Positions 42,199 through 50,760 of a stretch of 64,000 nucleotides of DNA are shown in pieces; within the stretch, counting starts at the first letter, position 1; each line of letters starts with the position of its first letter. The notes beneath the pieces were generated by a model that was not told the DNA's origin, made no database searches, and worked only from the letters and a program-made list of their open reading frames with translations. The stretch covers positions 31,633-95,632 of IMG/VR virus record IMGVR_UViG_3300023174_004581; one strand, written 5' to 3'. This DNA comes from a virus. The position numbers and the translations under genes are program-made.

Positions 42199-42200
42199 GT

Positions 42201-42650
42201 CTAGCGATTCCGCCAATACTCGTCGCCGTAACTGACGAACAATTCGCTTCCTGGATGAATCTCCGCCGTGGAGTAAATGAACGCCTGTTTATTCGTCTCA
42301 TCAATTCGAAATTCACAATTGATGGTGAGTGTACGATTGTGTGCGTCGTAATAGGCGGCAGGTGTTACATCAATCCGCTTCTTTTTCTTTTTGATATATT
42401 GTTTTGTAATATGCGAACAATCGTTCAGCATCGCCATATAACATCGTGGATAGTCACGTGCGTCGATATAATGCGTATCGGTAATTTCAAGAATATAACA
42501 ACTTGCGTTACGATATTTATATATGTCGCCTTTGTATTCGTCAATACATGTATTTGGTGGAATATATGTATTGGTGAACACTCCGAGACCCGCTGACGGT
42601 ATCGCAGAGGTCGCTAAATATAAATCAAAGAGGGAAGAATGATAATACAT
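42201..42650 (-). CDS. SET-domain protein (putative lysine methyltransferase)
   Basis: 149 residues, little more than a SET domain: LYLATSAIPSAGLGVFTNTY at the N-terminus, IDEYKGDIYKY, YIDARDYPRCYMAMLNDC (SET-N/SET core), NCEFRIDET, and FIYSTAEIHPGSELFVSYGD with the final Tyr. The usual NHS/C motif is replaced by LNDCSH, as in some viral SET proteins. It could methylate histone or viral-protein lysines. The longer frame to 42689 begins with TTG; the AAAATTGA box at 42686-42693 fixes the ATG at 42650. Confidence 0.85.
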   Translation of the reverse strand: MYYHSSLFDLYLATSAIPSAGLGVFTNTYIPPNTCIDEYKGDIYKYRNASCYILEITDTHYIDARDYPRCYMAMLNDCSHITKQYIKKKKKRIDVTPAAYYDAHNRTLTINCEFRIDETNKQAFIYSTAEIHPGSELFVSYGDEYWRNR

Positions 42651-42685
42651 TATTACGTATGGAGGGTGCGGAGAGGTTAGAATTT

Positions 42686-42693
42686 TCAATTTT
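42686..42693 (-). promoter_or_regulatory. AAAATTGA early promoter overlapping an upstream stop codon
   Basis: Minus strand, 35 bp before the SET gene ATG (42650). Its TGA (42686-42688) is also the stop codon of the kinase gene 42686-43849. Confidence 0.8.
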
Positions 42694-43849
42694 TGCGTCG
42701 TAAAGACCGGCGTTTCTTGCGTGTCGCACCGCCCGCACGATTCCGCACAGCACGTCCAAATCCTTCGCTGAGTGCTGCGAAATTATCCGGTCGAATACCA
42801 GGAATCATCGGTAATTTCGCTTTAATATCCGCTGGCCAATTCTCCATAATATAATTATAGTATGTCATATGAAACACTGCGTCGGGTTTCACCTCATCAG
42901 GGAGACTCATAAAGATGTTGAACAGCCAACCCAACAGATCAAAGGATTTGTCACGCGATTCAAAAATGCTTGATAGTTTTTCGTTTTCTTTTTCTGGCAT
43001 AGCCGCACCATATCCTTCCGCAAACGCTGTTAAGAACATAAGAATATCATACGATTCGCATGGTGCGTCGATTGAACCAGGGCGTAGATTCTTTGTACTG
43101 GGATGTAGGATATTGTCACGGTTGATAGCATACGTAACACCATTCATTGTAAAACAACTTGCTCCAAAATCAATGAGAGTTAACGTATCGTCGTCACGGA
43201 ACATAACATTACCCGTATGTAAATCACGGTGTGAAAAATTATAGGTGCGTTTAAGGCCGTCTAGAACATGCCCAAGTTGAGCAAAATACGGAGATAAGAC
43301 CTTGAATGTTATATCACCGTCGCTTGATAACATATCCAATTTATTACCAAGCGTGTACGCAATGGGTTCCATTACAATGTAGAGTATAATGTCACGAGTT
43401 GCGTTCTTATTACGTGGTCTGTGACGAACCGTTTCGGCTGCGCGAAAGACACGGTGAACGTGGCAAATGTTTTTTCCGTAGGTCGCATCCATACCGAGGA
43501 CGGTTTGAATGAACGCTTCTAAAAATGTCGAACGAACCATCCATTCGGTGTATTGAGGTACGCCGGAAATAAGAATCTTCTTGTAAATCATTGTGCCGGC
43601 TGTATTCCGAAAGATTTCACCAAAGGCTCCTTTCGCAACAGGATCCGGCAAAATGGTGTTCTTGCTGCTTGCTCGTCCAATACGAATATCAGTGCCGTTT
43701 TCAATCGCCACTGTTTCTAAGGTGGGGACTAAATCTGTGAAATAGGTGCTTGTTGCTTTGTTTTGATTGAGGTTCGCTAAGATTCCTGCGACGGTCGCAT
43801 CGTCACGAAATCCGAGAACTTCCTTGTACGTGCGGAAGATTGCGTCCAT
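42686..43849 (-). CDS. Protein kinase-like protein with basic C-terminal tail
   Basis: 387 residues. A kinase fold is visible: Gly-rich region VAKGAFGEIFR (~72), the strand with YKKILI for the ATP Lys, LYIVMEPIAYTL hinge (~156), catalytic loop FSHRDLHTGNVMF (~209; HRD and Asn), and LTLIDFGASCF (~228; DFG). The C-lobe has YDILMFLTAFAEG and ends GGATRKKRRSLRRKN, the shared tail, short version. The ATG is in AACGTAGAATG, a late initiator. A late, probably virion-packaged kinase, by analogy with poxvirus and mimivirus particles, is plausible. Confidence 0.85.
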   Translation of the reverse strand: MDAIFRTYKEVLGFRDDATVAGILANLNQNKATSTYFTDLVPTLETVAIENGTDIRIGRASSKNTILPDPVAKGAFGEIFRNTAGTMIYKKILISGVPQYTEWMVRSTFLEAFIQTVLGMDATYGKNICHVHRVFRAAETVRHRPRNKNATRDIILYIVMEPIAYTLGNKLDMLSSDGDITFKVLSPYFAQLGHVLDGLKRTYNFSHRDLHTGNVMFRDDDTLTLIDFGASCFTMNGVTYAINRDNILHPSTKNLRPGSIDAPCESYDILMFLTAFAEGYGAAMPEKENEKLSSIFESRDKSFDLLGWLFNIFMSLPDEVKPDAVFHMTYYNYIMENWPADIKAKLPMIPGIRPDNFAALSEGFGRAVRNRAGGATRKKRRSLRRKN

Positions 43850-43887
43850 TCTACGTTAGGGTATGTTATTTTTTGAGGGTTTTTAGA

Positions 43888-43906
43888 AAGGGGGCTACGC
43901 CTCCTT
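43888..43906 (-). terminator. 3' hairpin over the stop of the gene 43895-44308
   Basis: AAGGGGGC and GCCTCCTT pair (8 bp, one G-T) around a 3-nt loop. On the minus strand this covers the TAG stop at 43895-43897, fitting a transcript-end hairpin. Confidence 0.55.
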
Positions 43907-44308
43907 AAAATAATTGCCCCACATTTTTTGGTAATGTTCGTGTCTATTGAATCCATGCGGCTTCTTGAACAATGTATGTACGTTCGCATTATGGTTTACC
44001 GCATTTCCAATCGGTGGTGTAGACCATTCGCTTGTATTTACTGGCCATATTTCCTCATTCAGAGTGTTGTTCCGGGCATTGCTGTCATTGAGCATGGTCT
44101 TGCGGTTCTGTTTGTACGTTTGCATATCGTATTGACGGCGTCGAACTTCGTTGGACGACATATTCGTGGGAATTTTTCTAGATGGAGGATGTAATCGTAT
44201 AACCTTGAGTGGCGACAATGGAGCTCGACGTGTTCTATTGACTACGAATACACGGCGTGGTTTCGCATTGTTTACACCCGCACCACGTTTACGGGTTTTG
44301 TGAACCAT
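43895..44308 (-). CDS. Basic protein of unknown function, Asn-rich
   Basis: 137 residues. The N-terminal 50 are strongly basic (VHKTRKRGAGVNNAKPRRVF), the middle is Asn/Arg-rich (QTYKQNRKTMLNDSNARNNT), and the end has aromatic HGFNRHEHYQKMWGNYF. There is no recognised domain. The start is in AAGTAGATATG, similar to late starts. Here the basic segment is N-terminal, unlike the tailed proteins. Virion DNA-binding protein is a guess. Confidence 0.65.
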   Translation of the reverse strand: MVHKTRKRGAGVNNAKPRRVFVVNRTRRAPLSPLKVIRLHPPSRKIPTNMSSNEVRRRQYDMQTYKQNRKTMLNDSNARNNTLNEEIWPVNTSEWSTPPIGNAVNHNANVHTLFKKPHGFNRHEHYQKMWGNYFKEA

Positions 44309-44348
44309 ATCTACTTGGCGTAAAAAAATAAATACACGCTATAATACT

Positions 44349-44687
44349 TCAAAGAGACTTTGACGTAGATGGTATCTGTTTACCCTTTGTACGCTGTAGA
44401 TAGACAATCAAGTAATAATTGAGCATCATTCGGTGACTCAACATAATATCGTATGCATGTTTATCACCAATATTGCGTAACTCTAGCAATATTGCTGTGT
44501 TTTTACGCCATTCCGTGAGTAGCCAATAGATATCATTATACTTTGCGTTCGGGTTCTCTCGATAAATTGAACTCATCATTTCCTTGTTGAAATGTGCTTC
44601 ATGTTGCTCTTCTTCATCCGTTAATACATGATCGTAACGCCACTGCGAATGATCTTCGAGACGCTGTTTGTACCGCTGAGATTGCAT
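44349..44687 (-). CDS. Unknown small helical protein
   Basis: 112 residues, highly charged and helical: QRYKQRLEDHSQWRYDHVLT, EEEQHEAHFNKEMMSSIYRE, and a hydrophobic YDIMLSHRMMLNYYLIVYLQ near the end. No family recognised. Between it and the next gene (44688-44829) is a T-rich stretch with four copies of ATGGTTTT-like repeats on the plus strand. Confidence 0.65.
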   Translation of the reverse strand: MQSQRYKQRLEDHSQWRYDHVLTDEEEQHEAHFNKEMMSSIYRENPNAKYNDIYWLLTEWRKNTAILLELRNIGDKHAYDIMLSHRMMLNYYLIVYLQRTKGKQIPSTSKSL

Positions 44688-44829
44688 TTGTGGTGCTGAT
44701 TACGATGTCAAAGATTATCATTTTTTGTTTTTAACGCAAGGAGTTTTGAAATGGGTACAGTGTACACAGTTCAAAGTATAATAAATTGTTATGGTTTTTA
44801 TGGTTTTTATGGTTTTATGGTTTTGTAAT

Positions 44830-45240
44830 TTAGACACGCGCAACGCCGACCTTGAACGTACCACTTTCCGCATTGTCGAGGTTGACCTCAACCGCAACGA
44901 AGCCCAAGTCACCTAGACCATCATCGGCGGCTAACGCCGCATTACGCTGAACACCACGGAATTGAACCATGCGGCTCTCATCACCGGAGGCACCGACCCA
45001 GATGTTCGTACCGATATCCTTGAGGGACTCGCCGACAACCAGTGCGGAACCAGTGGCGGCAGCCGCACTGAGACCCGTCGTCACCGCCGAGCGGCTCGCA
45101 AACGTATACATATCGCCGTCACGGAGCGTCGCCGCCGAGAACGCTGTCGCAAGCTGAGTCGATGTGTAGAACTTCGCCAATGTCGTAAACGCGACGAGTT
45201 TGTTAGTCTTGTTCTGAGCCGTTGTGCGGAGGAGAGACAT
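44830..45240 (-). CDS. Unknown Ala/Thr-rich protein with high-GC codons, probable abundant virion protein
   Basis: 136 residues rich in Ala, Thr, Gly and Val (STQLATAFSAATLRDGDMYT; ASGDESRMVQFRGVQRNAAL; GDLGFVAVEVNLDNAESGTF), suggestive of a small beta-rich structural protein. It has no known motif. The DNA is clearly more GC-rich than its neighbours and prefers codons ending in C or G, a pattern shared here only with the eIF4A gene, consistent with selection for strong expression. The upstream TTTTAATTTTT is near, but not equal to, the early octamer. Confidence 0.75.
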   Translation of the reverse strand: MSLLRTTAQNKTNKLVAFTTLAKFYTSTQLATAFSAATLRDGDMYTFASRSAVTTGLSAAAATGSALVVGESLKDIGTNIWVGASGDESRMVQFRGVQRNAALAADDGLGDLGFVAVEVNLDNAESGTFKVGVARV

Positions 45241-45283
45241 CTCTTATACGTAAGTCTGCGATTTTAATTTTTGACCCGCGAAC

Positions 45284-45317
45284 ATTCCAAACCGGCACTA
45301 AAGTGCTGGTTTGGAAT
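45284..45317. repeat. Hairpin with 16-bp stem (one mismatch)
   Basis: ATTCCAAACCGGCACT (45284-45299) and AGTGCTGGTTTGGAAT (45302-45317) pair over 15 of 16 positions with a 2-nt loop, upstream of the Ala/Thr-rich gene. Confidence 0.8.
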
Positions 45318-45347
45318 CGGTACGCACGGTCAATAGCCCGACAGAAT

Positions 45348-45382
45348 CATTTGAACGAGCATCTCTGATGCTCGTTCAAATG
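45348..45382. repeat. Perfect 16-bp hairpin
   Basis: CATTTGAACGAGCATC (45348-45363) and GATGCTCGTTCAAATG (45367-45382) are exact complements around a TCT loop. Together with the preceding hairpin it fills the 261-bp divergent gap 45241-45501, which otherwise shows no gene. Confidence 0.85.
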
Positions 45383-45501
45383 TTCGTCGGTCTAACGCAT
45401 CCTTGCCGGAAGATATTCGATTTTCCGGAAGATAGACCGAAACTTTCGACTCTGATAGAAAAAATGAAAGATGTGTCTCATAGAATAATATAGGTAATAT
45501 A

Positions 45502-45720
45502 ATGACCGAAGCAACCATCGTGTGTGTATGTAAGGACGAACACAAAAACGACTATGAGCCCGAACAATGTCCGGAATGTAAGCGATGGTTTGTCGGCCAA
45601 TGTGCTTCAGACAATTTACTGTATTACGATGATGGTTGTTGTTACGCAGTTCGTATGTGTATAGACTGTGATGAACTTGCTAGTTCATCGGAGTCAGATG
45701 ATGCGGATTCAGTCAGTTAG
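45502..45720 (+). CDS. Small Cys-rich protein with acidic tail
   Basis: 72 residues with ten Cys: VCVCKDEHK, CPECKRWFVGQC, DDGCCYAV, MCIDCDE, which could bind two zinc ions in a ribbon or RING-like way; the spacing does not match a standard RING. The last 13 residues (ASSSESDDADSVS) are acidic. No family assigned. It ends 4 bp into the next gene on the other strand. Confidence 0.7.
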   Translation: MTEATIVCVCKDEHKNDYEPEQCPECKRWFVGQCASDNLLYYDDGCCYAVRMCIDCDELASSSESDDADSVS

Positions 45721-46178
45721 AGGTTCACCAAAGACATCATCTTCGGAACGTCGAACTTCATTGCTCGAAACTCAACGCCCCGCCGCTCCTTTTTCGCCGG
45801 CGTTGTGTGAATAATATGGTAGATTACTGGATCGATTTTTGTTTGCTTCTTCGGCGTTGACGGCACGAATTCCGCTGCGTTTACGTTGTCGACCGGCTTG
45901 TAAAGATTGTTGCCGCATACGTAGCGTGTCATTTGATGAAGAAACTCATCCTGCGACCCATTACGAACGTTCGTTATCATGACATCGGCGACAATATCCA
46001 CTATTTTATCATCTATCCGCTCCTTCTTAGGAATGCTGTGAATCATCTTCTTGGTTTTCATTAGAGCATCCTTCAACTGTGCTAACGCCTGCGGGTCGCA
46101 TGCGTCTGCTCTCTGCTCCTCTGTCATATTCGCCCATGTGTGGGCGTGATCCTCAGAATCGTACTTTGAAATATCCAT
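45717..46178 (-). CDS. Unknown protein, early promoter
   Basis: 153 residues, mainly helical: DISKYDSEDHAHTWANMTEE, ALAQLKDALMKTKKMIHSIP, then KIDPVIYHIIHTTPAKKERR. No recognised motif. AAAATTGA lies 69 bp before the ATG. Stops overlap with the Cys-rich gene. Confidence 0.65.
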   Translation of the reverse strand: MDISKYDSEDHAHTWANMTEEQRADACDPQALAQLKDALMKTKKMIHSIPKKERIDDKIVDIVADVMITNVRNGSQDEFLHQMTRYVCGNNLYKPVDNVNAAEFVPSTPKKQTKIDPVIYHIIHTTPAKKERRGVEFRAMKFDVPKMMSLVNL

Positions 46179-46247
46179 GGAAAGAAAGAAGAAATAAATT
46201 ATGTTACGAATGTGACCCCGTCCATTCCATTTTATTCATAGAAATCT

Positions 46248-46255
46248 TCAATTTT
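46248..46255 (-). promoter_or_regulatory. AAAATTGA early promoter
   Basis: Minus strand, 69 bp before the ATG at 46178. Confidence 0.7.
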
Positions 46256-46274
46256 TTCCAACATCCTACATAGA

Positions 46275-46490
46275 ATGAACACGTACATTAAATCGCCGCC
46301 ACAACCGGCTCCTCTATCGTCACACAACACGTATACGACCTGGCCTGGTGGCGTTGACCCGTCTACGCCTATTTTCAATACGGACAACCAGAAGATTGGC
46401 GGTGCACGCACACGCAAGGCTTTGCGCAAGTCGTCCCGCAAGTCGTCCCGCAAGGCTTTGCGTAAGAATCGCAAGACCTCTCGCCGTTAG
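46275..46490 (+). CDS. Small protein that is mostly the shared basic tail
   Basis: 71 residues: a ~40-residue Pro/Ser/Thr-rich lead (YIKSPPQPAPLSSHNTYTTW) followed by IGGARTRKALRKSSRKSSRK and further basic residues, the longest relative share of the common tail in this window. The tail DNA is a CGCAAGTCGTC-type repeat. The ATG is in TACATAGAATG, the clearest late initiator. Its small size makes it a good model for what the tail alone may do. Confidence 0.75.
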   Translation: MNTYIKSPPQPAPLSSHNTYTTWPGGVDPSTPIFNTDNQKIGGARTRKALRKSSRKSSRKALRKNRKTSRR

Positions 46491-46553
46491 ACTATCCCGG
46501 TACACCACAACTTCTTACAATATTACTATTCATTTTAGTATGCTATACTAGGA

Positions 46554-47606
46554 ATGTATACTAAAAAGAATAAACGTATGAGGCAGCGTGGCGGTGTATC
46601 CGAAGCCGCAATCGCTCTCGGTAGTGCTGTACACTACCGTTCATTGCCCGACGTCCGCCGTGTTCTTGAAAAATATCCTGATATGGATTTGAATGAAGCG
46701 TTTCCACTACCAAGCAACGGTTATCTTGTTTTACCTATCAATGATGCGTTATTAGGAAAACAGTACGACATTGTTCGTTTTCTTTTGGAAAAAGGAGCCG
46801 ATGTTAATCGTGCGTCTCCAAGCGGGAGTCTGCCATTACATATGGCTACAAATGCTGAGATGATACAACTTTTATTAGAGCACGGAGCTGATGTTAATAA
46901 AGCAGATGGGTATGGAGAAACGCCCTTACATAAAGCAGTTCGATCAGGTATTCTGGAAAATGTCCGTGTATTGATCGAGCGTGGTGCGGATGTCAATGTG
47001 CGTAATAGGGATGGATTTACACCCATAAACGGCAATATGTCTATTCCTATTCTAAATGAATTGGTTACTCACGGAGCTGATGTAAATACCAAAAGTAATA
47101 TTGGTATGAGACCGATTCACTGGGCTGCCGCCTATGCTAGAGTAGAACAGGCAAAATATTTATTAGATCACGGTGCGGATGTGAATGCTACCATGGATGA
47201 ATCAAAGAAAACACCACTTATGATGTCGGTAGACGCTTACGAAGGTGATAATGTAACAAATCAAGAATTTATTCGTTTACTTATTGAATACGGTGCGGAT
47301 GAGACGAAACGTGACAATATTCGTCGTACTGTATATGACTATTTAAACATATTAAGTATGTACAATCCACCCATGGAAGTCAAATACCGTAAAGTTATTG
47401 TAGATGCGTTGGCAGAACGAGCCCGTCGTGCGAATATACGCTCCAAAGCTCGCACACTCCGCAACGTCCACCTAGGATTGAATAGTTCCGTACTTCCGAG
47501 AAATATTGTAGGACGTATTGGCTCTACACTCACAGGCACGAAGATAACAGGAAATATTCCCAACACTTTAAAAACGCTTAAGAAAAATTACAATAAAAAA
47601 GAGTAG
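46554..47606 (+). CDS. Ankyrin repeat protein
   Basis: 350 residues with about seven ankyrin repeats at ~25-265, several close to consensus (GYGETPLHKAVRSGILENVR; IGMRPIHWAAAYARVEQAKY), each followed by LLxHGADVN-type turns. The C-terminal 85 residues are helical and basic (ARRANIRSKARTLRNVHLGL), ending in LKKNYNKKE, without the Gly-Gly tail. It has no F-box or other fused domain I can see. Likely binds a host protein. The ATG is in ACTAGGAATG. Confidence 0.9.
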   Translation: MYTKKNKRMRQRGGVSEAAIALGSAVHYRSLPDVRRVLEKYPDMDLNEAFPLPSNGYLVLPINDALLGKQYDIVRFLLEKGADVNRASPSGSLPLHMATNAEMIQLLLEHGADVNKADGYGETPLHKAVRSGILENVRVLIERGADVNVRNRDGFTPINGNMSIPILNELVTHGADVNTKSNIGMRPIHWAAAYARVEQAKYLLDHGADVNATMDESKKTPLMMSVDAYEGDNVTNQEFIRLLIEYGADETKRDNIRRTVYDYLNILSMYNPPMEVKYRKVIVDALAERARRANIRSKARTLRNVHLGLNSSVLPRNIVGRIGSTLTGTKITGNIPNTLKTLKKNYNKKE

Positions 47607-47644
47607 TGAAATTTTGACTTTCCTCTTTGTTTTCTTAGTTATTA

Positions 47645-47652
47645 AAAATTGA
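47645..47652 (+). promoter_or_regulatory. AAAATTGA early promoter
   Basis: 31 bp before the ATG at 47684. Confidence 0.8.
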
Positions 47653-47683
47653 TTTAAGTTTAATAACTAAAGCTCAATTTAAA

Positions 47684-48868
47684 ATGCCTAAATATACTAT
47701 AGCTTTACTTCGCGAAAACATAGCTCGTGATGAAGCAATACTTATTGGTGAATATTCTAAAACATCGATAAATTCACAAATTGAATATATTTGTAAATGT
47801 GGTGCACATTCTAATAAAGTATTTAGACTTATTGTAGAAAATGGTGGTGCAAGATGTAAAACTTGTACAGAAATAATGAGAAATAAAAAAATAAGACAAA
47901 CAAATCTAGAAAAATTTGGTGTCGAATATCCATTGTCATCAGAACAAATAAAAGATAAAGCAAAAGCAACAAATCTTAAAAAACTTGGTGTAGAATATCC
48001 TACACAAAGTAAGAAAGTTCTAGATAAAAGAGTAAAAACGTATAAAGAAAATTATGGTGTAGAAAATCCATTACAATCAAATATAATTAAAGATAAATTA
48101 CAGACTACATGTTTAGACAAATATGGTGTGAGATGTGTGCTCAAATCAGAAAAGGTGAAAGATAAAATAAGGGTAACAAATATTGAGAAATATGGTGTAG
48201 AAAACCCATTTGAATCAGATGAAATAAAAGAAAAAATAAAAAAAACTAATATGTTAAAATATGGTGTTGAACATGTGAGTAAATCAGATACAATTCAAGA
48301 AAAAATAAAGCTAACAAATATTGAAAGGCGAGGCGTTGAATATCCTGGACAATCAAGTGAAGTTAAAGAAAAAGCAAAAATAACAAATATGTCAAAATAT
48401 GGTGTTGAAAATCCATTTGAATCAGATGAGATAAAAGAAAAAATTAAGAAAACAAATCTAGAAAAATATGGTGTTGAACACCCGTCACAAAATGCTGTAG
48501 TAATGGAACGCACACAAAAGAATGCAAAAAAATATAAAGAATTTGTAATGCCTTCAGGGACAATTCTTAAAGTTCAAGGATATGAGCCATTTGCTCTTAA
48601 AGAGCTTCTGATGAGATATTCTGAAGAACAAATAAAAACAAATCGTAAAGATGTTCCGCGAATTGAATATGTTGTAGATAGTAAAAAACGATATTACTTT
48701 CCTGATATATTTATACCTCACGAAAATAAGATCATTGAAGTGAAGAGTACTTGGACATATAAATGTAAAGCTGACAATATTGAACTTAAAGGAAATGCAT
48801 GTATAGATTCTGGTTATAAATATGAACTTTGGTGTTTTGATGCAAAAGGAAAGCGTATAGAACTTTAG
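47684..48868 (+). CDS. Repeat-containing homing-type endonuclease with Vsr-like C-terminal domain
   Basis: 394 residues. Residues ~30-65 carry a zinc ribbon (YICKCGAHS ... CKTCTEIM). Residues ~70-275 are nine or so ~24-residue repeats of the type TNLEKYGVEHPxQSxEIKEK, a DNA-reading array known from phage and giant-virus nucleases. The C-terminus (~290-394) looks like a PD-(D/E)XK/Vsr-type nuclease: YYFPDIFIPHENKIIEVKST has the Asp and the ExK motif, and GYKYELWCFDAKG closes the domain. The gene is markedly more AT-rich than its neighbours, consistent with a mobile gene inserted between the ankyrin and helicase genes. Confidence 0.8.
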   Translation: MPKYTIALLRENIARDEAILIGEYSKTSINSQIEYICKCGAHSNKVFRLIVENGGARCKTCTEIMRNKKIRQTNLEKFGVEYPLSSEQIKDKAKATNLKKLGVEYPTQSKKVLDKRVKTYKENYGVENPLQSNIIKDKLQTTCLDKYGVRCVLKSEKVKDKIRVTNIEKYGVENPFESDEIKEKIKKTNMLKYGVEHVSKSDTIQEKIKLTNIERRGVEYPGQSSEVKEKAKITNMSKYGVENPFESDEIKEKIKKTNLEKYGVEHPSQNAVVMERTQKNAKKYKEFVMPSGTILKVQGYEPFALKELLMRYSEEQIKTNRKDVPRIEYVVDSKKRYYFPDIFIPHENKIIEVKSTWTYKCKADNIELKGNACIDSGYKYELWCFDAKGKRIEL

Positions 48869-48944
48869 ATTAATCAAATAAGGAAAATATGCCAGATCGA
48901 AAAAATTTTTTTATTTTTTATTGTTTTTATTGGTTTTTTATTGT

Positions 48945-50201
48945 TTAGAAGATGTCAAGATTGAGCGGCAACTCGAGAATCTTCTTCTCGTAATACGTCT
49001 CAATCTCCAGCTGAGCACGACGCTCACGCTCGGTAATCAGGTTGATGCTCGCACCCTTCTTGCCGAAACGACCCGACCGGCCAATACGGTGAATGTAATT
49101 CTCACGCTGTACAGGCAGCTCGTAGTTGATGACAATGGAAATCTGCTGGACGTCAATGCCACGAGCAAGCAGATCCGTGGAAATCAGTACACGTGACTTG
49201 CCCGAACGGAAGTCCGCCATACGTGCCCGCCGTTCGCCGACATCCATATCGCCATGAATGTAGTTGAGGTCGAATCCACGGCGACGCATGTTCTCGGCCA
49301 GCCACTCGGCCTTCTGACGCGTATTCACAAAGATCGTCGCCTGCTGGATGCTGAGATGGTCGTAAATATCGCAGAGCGTATCGAGCTTGTGCTCCTCACG
49401 CGGTACCTCCACGAACCACTGCTTGATGCCCTCAAGCGTGACCTCATCCGGCTCCAGAAGAATCTCAACAGGGTTGTTGAGCAGCGACTTCGCCACTGCG
49501 GCGAGCTCAGGAATCATCGTCGCACTCAGGAGTGCAACCTGCGTCGTCACTGGCCAGCCCAGCGACAGAATGCAGTGAATCTGCTCACGAAAGCGGGACT
49601 CCAGCATCTGATCCGCCTCATCCAGCACAAGAACACGAATTGTGCTGGGGCTCACCGTCTTGCGATTGAGCAGATCGTAGAAACGACCTGGCGTAACGAC
49701 GAGGACGTGGGGCACATGCGGCTCACGCCCCCTGCTCTGCGACAGGACATCAATATCCGTCATGACAGGGGGACCACCCGTTGCGGTGTGAACACGAATC
49801 TTGTTGTACGTGCCAATACCACGGGCGACATTGGCCGTCTGCTCCGCCAGCTCACGCGTCGGTGAGATAACAACCATCTGTACCTCATTCCTGGAGAAGT
49901 CAATACGGCTCAGACCGCCGATGACGAACGTGCCCGTCTTGCCTGTGCCCGACTGAGCCTGTGCGAGCAGATCGCGACCGCCCATCATAGGCACAATGGC
50001 CTTCTCCTGAATCGGACTCGGCTTCTCAAAGCCGACCGAATAGACACCGCGAAGAATGTTCTCGTCGAGACCCATATCGTCGAAACTCTTGTATTCCTTG
50101 AGTACGGAGGCCGGCACGGCATCCGAGACGGCCTCCGTCTTCCCTTCCATCGGGACAGGGCTGTACGGAGGCGTAAGCGAATCAACAACGGTAGAAGACA
50201 T
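48945..50201 (-). CDS. eIF4A: eIF4A-type DEAD-box RNA helicase
   Basis: 418 residues, the size of cellular eIF4A. Motifs: Q-motif [21 protein letters not shown], Ia [10 protein letters not shown], Ib [67 protein letters not shown]. The pattern [15 protein letters not shown] and ARGIDVQQ points to the eIF4A branch rather than general DEAD helicases. It would help viral mRNA translation initiation by unwinding 5' structures. The DNA is strongly GC- and C-ending-codon biased against its surroundings. Start: the ATG at 50201; the upstream open stretch lacks support. Confidence 0.93.
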   Translation of the reverse strand: MSSTVVDSLTPPYSPVPMEGKTEAVSDAVPASVLKEYKSFDDMGLDENILRGVYSVGFEKPSPIQEKAIVPMMGGRDLLAQAQSGTGKTGTFVIGGLSRIDFSRNEVQMVVISPTRELAEQTANVARGIGTYNKIRVHTATGGPPVMTDIDVLSQSRGREPHVPHVLVVTPGRFYDLLNRKTVSPSTIRVLVLDEADQMLESRFREQIHCILSLGWPVTTQVALLSATMIPELAAVAKSLLNNPVEILLEPDEVTLEGIKQWFVEVPREEHKLDTLCDIYDHLSIQQATIFVNTRQKAEWLAENMRRRGFDLNYIHGDMDVGERRARMADFRSGKSRVLISTDLLARGIDVQQISIVINYELPVQRENYIHRIGRSGRFGKKGASINLITERERRAQLEIETYYEKKILELPLNLDIF

Positions 50202-50297
50202 GTTTATAAAAGAAGAAAGGTAAGTTTGCTTTAAACAAGGGAGAAGGGAAAATAAATCGAAGGAAACCAAGGAATTCTAGATGGTCAAAAAAGGCCG

Positions 50298-50305
50298 TCA
50301 ATTTT
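50298..50305 (-). promoter_or_regulatory. AAAATTGA early promoter
   Basis: Minus strand, 96 bp before the helicase ATG at 50201; the spacing is longer than usual and a purine/pyrimidine-rich leader follows. Confidence 0.7.
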
Positions 50306-50347
50306 TGCCGAAATTATTACAACGATGATAGATAGTTATTACAATTC

Positions 50348-50599
50348 CTAAAGAACACTCACATTGTTGCGAATACACGACATTATGAACGTCTCCCATT
50401 CCGCATTACCTTTATTAAATGTGGTTCCGAATGTCTTCAACCATTCGTCGTAGCATGCGTCGCACGTATTGGTTGCGACTTTAAGAACTACATTACATCC
50501 GTAACAACGTTTCTGTTTCTGCCGCCATATCGTCTGTAACGGTATTGCTATACGCTTCGCTTTCAGAGCATCATCTGTGTTGCGAATTGAAGACTCCAT
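50348..50599 (-). CDS. Small zinc-ribbon protein
   Basis: 83 residues from the ATG at 50599. KRCYGCNVVLK and NTCDACYDEW supply a C-x2-C plus C-x2-C zinc ribbon at about residues 31-50. The rest is helical (DALKAKRIAIPLQTIWRQKQ). The frame is open to 50707 but the early promoter lies at 50680-50687 inside that stretch, so 50599 is the likely start. Function unknown. Confidence 0.7.
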   Translation of the reverse strand: MESSIRNTDDALKAKRIAIPLQTIWRQKQKRCYGCNVVLKVATNTCDACYDEWLKTFGTTFNKGNAEWETFIMSCIRNNVSVL

Positions 50600-50679
50600 A
50601 GTTACGAGAAAGAAAAGAAAGCTAGAAAGGAAAGAAAGAACAAAGAACCCACACCATCCTACAATCTCATGTATGCCGT

Positions 50680-50687
50680 TCAATTTT
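50680..50687 (-). promoter_or_regulatory. AAAATTGA early promoter
   Basis: Minus strand, 80 bp before the ATG at 50599. Confidence 0.7.
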
Positions 50688-50760
50688 TTCCTACCAGGCT
50701 GTATCATTGAAAAATGGTTTTTATAAGGTGTTTTTATCGCATAAGGAGTGGCTTCATTGC

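Noticed and set aside
45311-45545. Two short frames (60 and 71 residues) on either strand in the hairpin region
   Set aside because: They cover the hairpins, lack convincing starts and have no protein-like pattern.
45502-45720. Calling the small Cys-rich protein a RING finger
   Set aside because: Its Cys spacing has no His ligand and does not match RING, RING-CH or PHD patterns.
49254-49865. 203-residue plus-strand frame rich in Arg, Leu and His
   Set aside because: Antisense of the GC-biased eIF4A gene; a normal effect of C-ending codons.
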